DNA of 64,000 nucleotides from Gynurincola endophyticus (lineage in GTDB: Bacteria; Bacteroidota; Bacteroidia; Chitinophagales; Chitinophagaceae): the NCBI RefSeq assembly GCF_003991195.1, contig NZ_RCWL01000008.1:599-64598 (forward strand). Reading direction: 5' to 3'. Position numbers and translations under genes: made by a program. Position 1 is the first letter of the stretch. Every line of letters begins with the position of its first letter. The notes below the pieces were generated by a model. The model did no database searches. It was not told the DNA's origin and saw only the letters and a program-made list of their open reading frames with translations. Positions 62,219 to 64,000 of the stretch are shown piece by piece.

Positions 62219-63199
62219 ATGAAACTGCTTTTAAATACGATTTTTTGTTTTTCCTGTTTGGTGGCCAATGCACAGGAAAGAATCGCTTACCGGTTTCTGG
62301 AATTACCTGCTACTGTTGAAAGCAGTTCTTTAGGTGGTTATCAACACAGCTTTACTACAAATAATCTGACACATAGTTTTCATAATCCGGCACAGCTCAG
62401 GGCAGATATGAAAAATCAATTTCATTTCGGCTTTAATAGCTTTTATGAAAATACACGACAGTTATATTTACAAACTGCGTGGCACAATCAGAAAAGCGGA
62501 TGGAATTTTTCTCCTGCATTAACTTATCTTAATTACGGACGTATTGATCAAACCGATCTTTTTGGTATTATAAACGGAGAAGCCGCTGCGAATGATTTTC
62601 TTTTACAAATAACTGCTTCGAAAGCGTACCTTGAAAACTGGAACTATGGATTTACGCTAAAATACATTCATTCACAAATAGCACATTTACGAAGCGGCGC
62701 GGTGGCTGTTGATTTCGGTTTGAATTACAGGGATACAACAAACCGCTTACAAGCTGCACTCGTTTTAAAAAATATCGGCTTTATTCTAAAACAGTTTGAA
62801 CCTTCGCGTAACTATATTTTACCTTTTGATGTTCAGCTGGGTATTTCTTATGAATTGCCGAACATTCCGTTACAACTTTCTCTCACTACACTGAAATTTC
62901 CACTGATTGATCACTATCGTACAACAGATGGTAAAACGATGGAAGAAATATTAGGCAGGATGGTGGTAGGAGCACAATGGAAAATCGAGCATCTGGTAGG
63001 GATAAATGTAGGATATCATTATGCACGCAGGAAAGATTGGAGTAATGGTGAACAGGGACAGGGATTGATGGGTATTTCTACAGGAATAAGTGTATATCTC
63101 CCGAGGTTTCAGTTCTTTTACGGTTATACACCCGTACAACAGCAGGCATGGCATCAGATCGGAGTGGCGATCAGTACTACCCGCAAGTCTATATTCTAA
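62219..63199 (+). CDS. porQ: Type IX secretion system protein PorQ
   Basis: 326 residues from ATG 62219, which begins a good signal peptide (LLLNTIFCFSCLVANAQ); the ORF upstream to 62135 is an unlikely extension. The mature start 'YRFLELPATVESSSLGGYQ' and 'FHNPAQLRADMKNQFHFGFNSFY', plus 'AYLENWNYGFTLKYIHSQI' and 'LVLKNIGFILKQFEP', follow the PorQ pattern of an outer-membrane beta-barrel. PorQ belongs to the T9SS attachment/late machinery with PorU, PorV and PorZ. It links to the T9SS cargo at 4823-6838. Confidence 0.82.
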   Translation: MKLLLNTIFCFSCLVANAQERIAYRFLELPATVESSSLGGYQHSFTTNNLTHSFHNPAQLRADMKNQFHFGFNSFYENTRQLYLQTAWHNQKSGWNFSPALTYLNYGRIDQTDLFGIINGEAAANDFLLQITASKAYLENWNYGFTLKYIHSQIAHLRSGAVAVDFGLNYRDTTNRLQAALVLKNIGFILKQFEPSRNYILPFDVQLGISYELPNIPLQLSLTTLKFPLIDHYRTTDGKTMEEILGRMVVGAQWKIEHLVGINVGYHYARRKDWSNGEQGQGLMGISTGISVYLPRFQFFYGYTPVQQQAWHQIGVAISTTRKSIF

Positions 63200-63224
63200 A
63201 AAAGCACTTCTGTTAAAGAAGTGC
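63200..63224 (-). terminator. Terminator of the final lipoprotein gene
   Basis: GCACTTCT / AGAAGTGC stem (63204-63211, 63217-63224) with a 5-nt loop; the minus strand continues into TTTTTT. It abuts the porQ stop and may serve porQ weakly. Confidence 0.75.
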
Positions 63225-63294
63225 CTTCGGTTGTATTGTGGTGTAGCTGACTTTTGACTACAATAAAGTAGTAAAAGCAAAAAGCAAAATATCT

Positions 63295-63897
63295 TTAATA
63301 ACCATCCTCTTTCAACTTACAATAAAATTCACCTTTAACATGTAATAATTCTTCCTGCTCCTCTCTTCGGGGTGAAGGGGCAATGAAATTAACAGTTCCT
63401 TTTACGGCCATTTCTTCATAATCGATAGAAATGATTTCAATGGTACCTGCACCTACCGAAAGATAATCAGGCCCCGGTTCTTTGATGGTTACTGAAGGGG
63501 TTTCTGTTAGTATATATCGAACGAGATGTTGATAATTCGACATAGCAGAACCCTGTTCAGCTATTGGAAAAACACTGTATCTCTTACCTGCTGACAGTGG
63601 TTCACGTAACGGAATGTGAAATGATACATAATAGTATTGGCTACCCTGGTTGTCATGAATCTGCATAGAAAAAGAAAGTAGTTTACGCTCGTCCTGAAAA
63701 CAATAATAGATTAAAGGGCTGGGTTGCGCTCCCGGTGTCAATATAATAGCCGGACGGCGTTCCATAAATTTTGTACCATTGATATCTCCTTCAAAATAAT
63801 AACGCGAAACTAATTTACCGTCCTTAATACATCCTGAAAGTAATACTGTGATGAAGCTGAATAAGGCAAGCGGCAGTTGATGTCTTGATTTTTTCAT
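63295..63897 (-). CDS. Lipoprotein of unknown function
   Basis: 200 residues from ATG 63897; the ORF continues to 63999 but the lipoprotein signal (LALFSFITVLLSGC, Cys about 23) fixes the start. The mature part begins IKDGKLVSRYYFEGDINGTKF and consists of short strands ('YYYVSFHIPLREPLSAGKRY', 'VGAGTIEIISIDYEEMAVKG'), like other small Bacteroidota lipoproteins of beta-sandwich type with 'G.ING..F' starts. I do not recognise a named family. Faces the periplasm or the cell surface. Confidence 0.7.
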   Translation of the reverse strand: MKKSRHQLPLALFSFITVLLSGCIKDGKLVSRYYFEGDINGTKFMERRPAIILTPGAQPSPLIYYCFQDERKLLSFSMQIHDNQGSQYYYVSFHIPLREPLSAGKRYSVFPIAEQGSAMSNYQHLVRYILTETPSVTIKEPGPDYLSVGAGTIEIISIDYEEMAVKGTVNFIAPSPRREEQEELLHVKGEFYCKLKEDGY

Positions 63898-64000
63898 GAT
63901 AAATAATCTGATAAGCTGTTCCTGTATAAATGATTTGTTGTATAGCAGGTTGACAATTACTGTTGATGAAAACGTTGCCTCATAATTTTGAAATGACAAT

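Overview
The window looks like chromosomal DNA of a Bacteroidota bacterium, most likely close to Chitinophagaceae (inference). Evidence: a cargo protein with a type IX secretion (T9SS) C-terminal sorting domain, a PorQ-like T9SS component, the parA-parB-DUF5683-dapB order typical of this phylum, many FtsX-type double-domain permeases, AT-rich composition, mostly weak Shine-Dalgarno sequences, and several promoters of the Bacteroidota form TTG-N19-21-TAnnTTTG. I saw no rRNA, tRNA, CRISPR array or intact insertion sequence.

Layout. Positions 1-1460 are an eroded polymorphic-toxin (RHS) cassette: the C-terminal end of a colicin D-like tRNase toxin, its presumed immunity gene, a short broken ORF running into a REP-like hairpin, and a frameshifted RHS core remnant. 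Positions 1464-16621 carry a DUF7000 gene, queG, a xylulokinase, a secreted beta-helix T9SS cargo, a beta-lactamase-fold protein lacking its catalytic residues, clpB, a DsbA-like protein lacking CxxC, a secreted zinc-peptidase-like protein, an Omp85/POTRA outer-membrane protein, queD and a lipoprotein. Positions 16885-36899 are mostly housekeeping: guanine deaminase, an ECF sigma/anti-sigma-like pair, an NlpC/P60 peptidase, ppa, crcB, phoH, EcsC, two metallo-beta-lactamase-fold hydrolases, ahcY, an Rrf2 regulator, dapB-DUF5683-parB-parA, an FMN reductase, a membrane phosphoesterase, a small beta-barrel, lon, a CPBP protease and a Crp/Fnr regulator.

The outstanding region is 37111-61467. A single minus-strand gene train of about 21 kb reads: membrane-fusion (HlyD/MacA-like) adaptor, ABC ATPase, seven consecutive roughly 800-residue MacB/FtsX permeases, a second ABC ATPase that deviates at two motif positions, a TolC-family outer-membrane protein, then a strong terminator. 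Gaps between genes are 10-62 bp. Divergently transcribed is a two-component pair: a sigma-54-type (NtrC-like) response regulator and a histidine kinase with two membrane helices but almost no periplasmic loop. The 302-bp divergent region holds two inverted repeats about 27 bp apart and a partial sigma-54 -24/-12 element correctly placed before the adaptor gene. I read this as a tripartite export or envelope-maintenance machine with seven interchangeable or specialised permeases, switched on by a kinase that probably senses within the membrane or through the transporters. Its substrate cannot be told from sequence.

The window ends with a YceI-family protein, porQ and a lipoprotein. The T9SS cargo near 5 kb would depend on the secretion system to which PorQ belongs.
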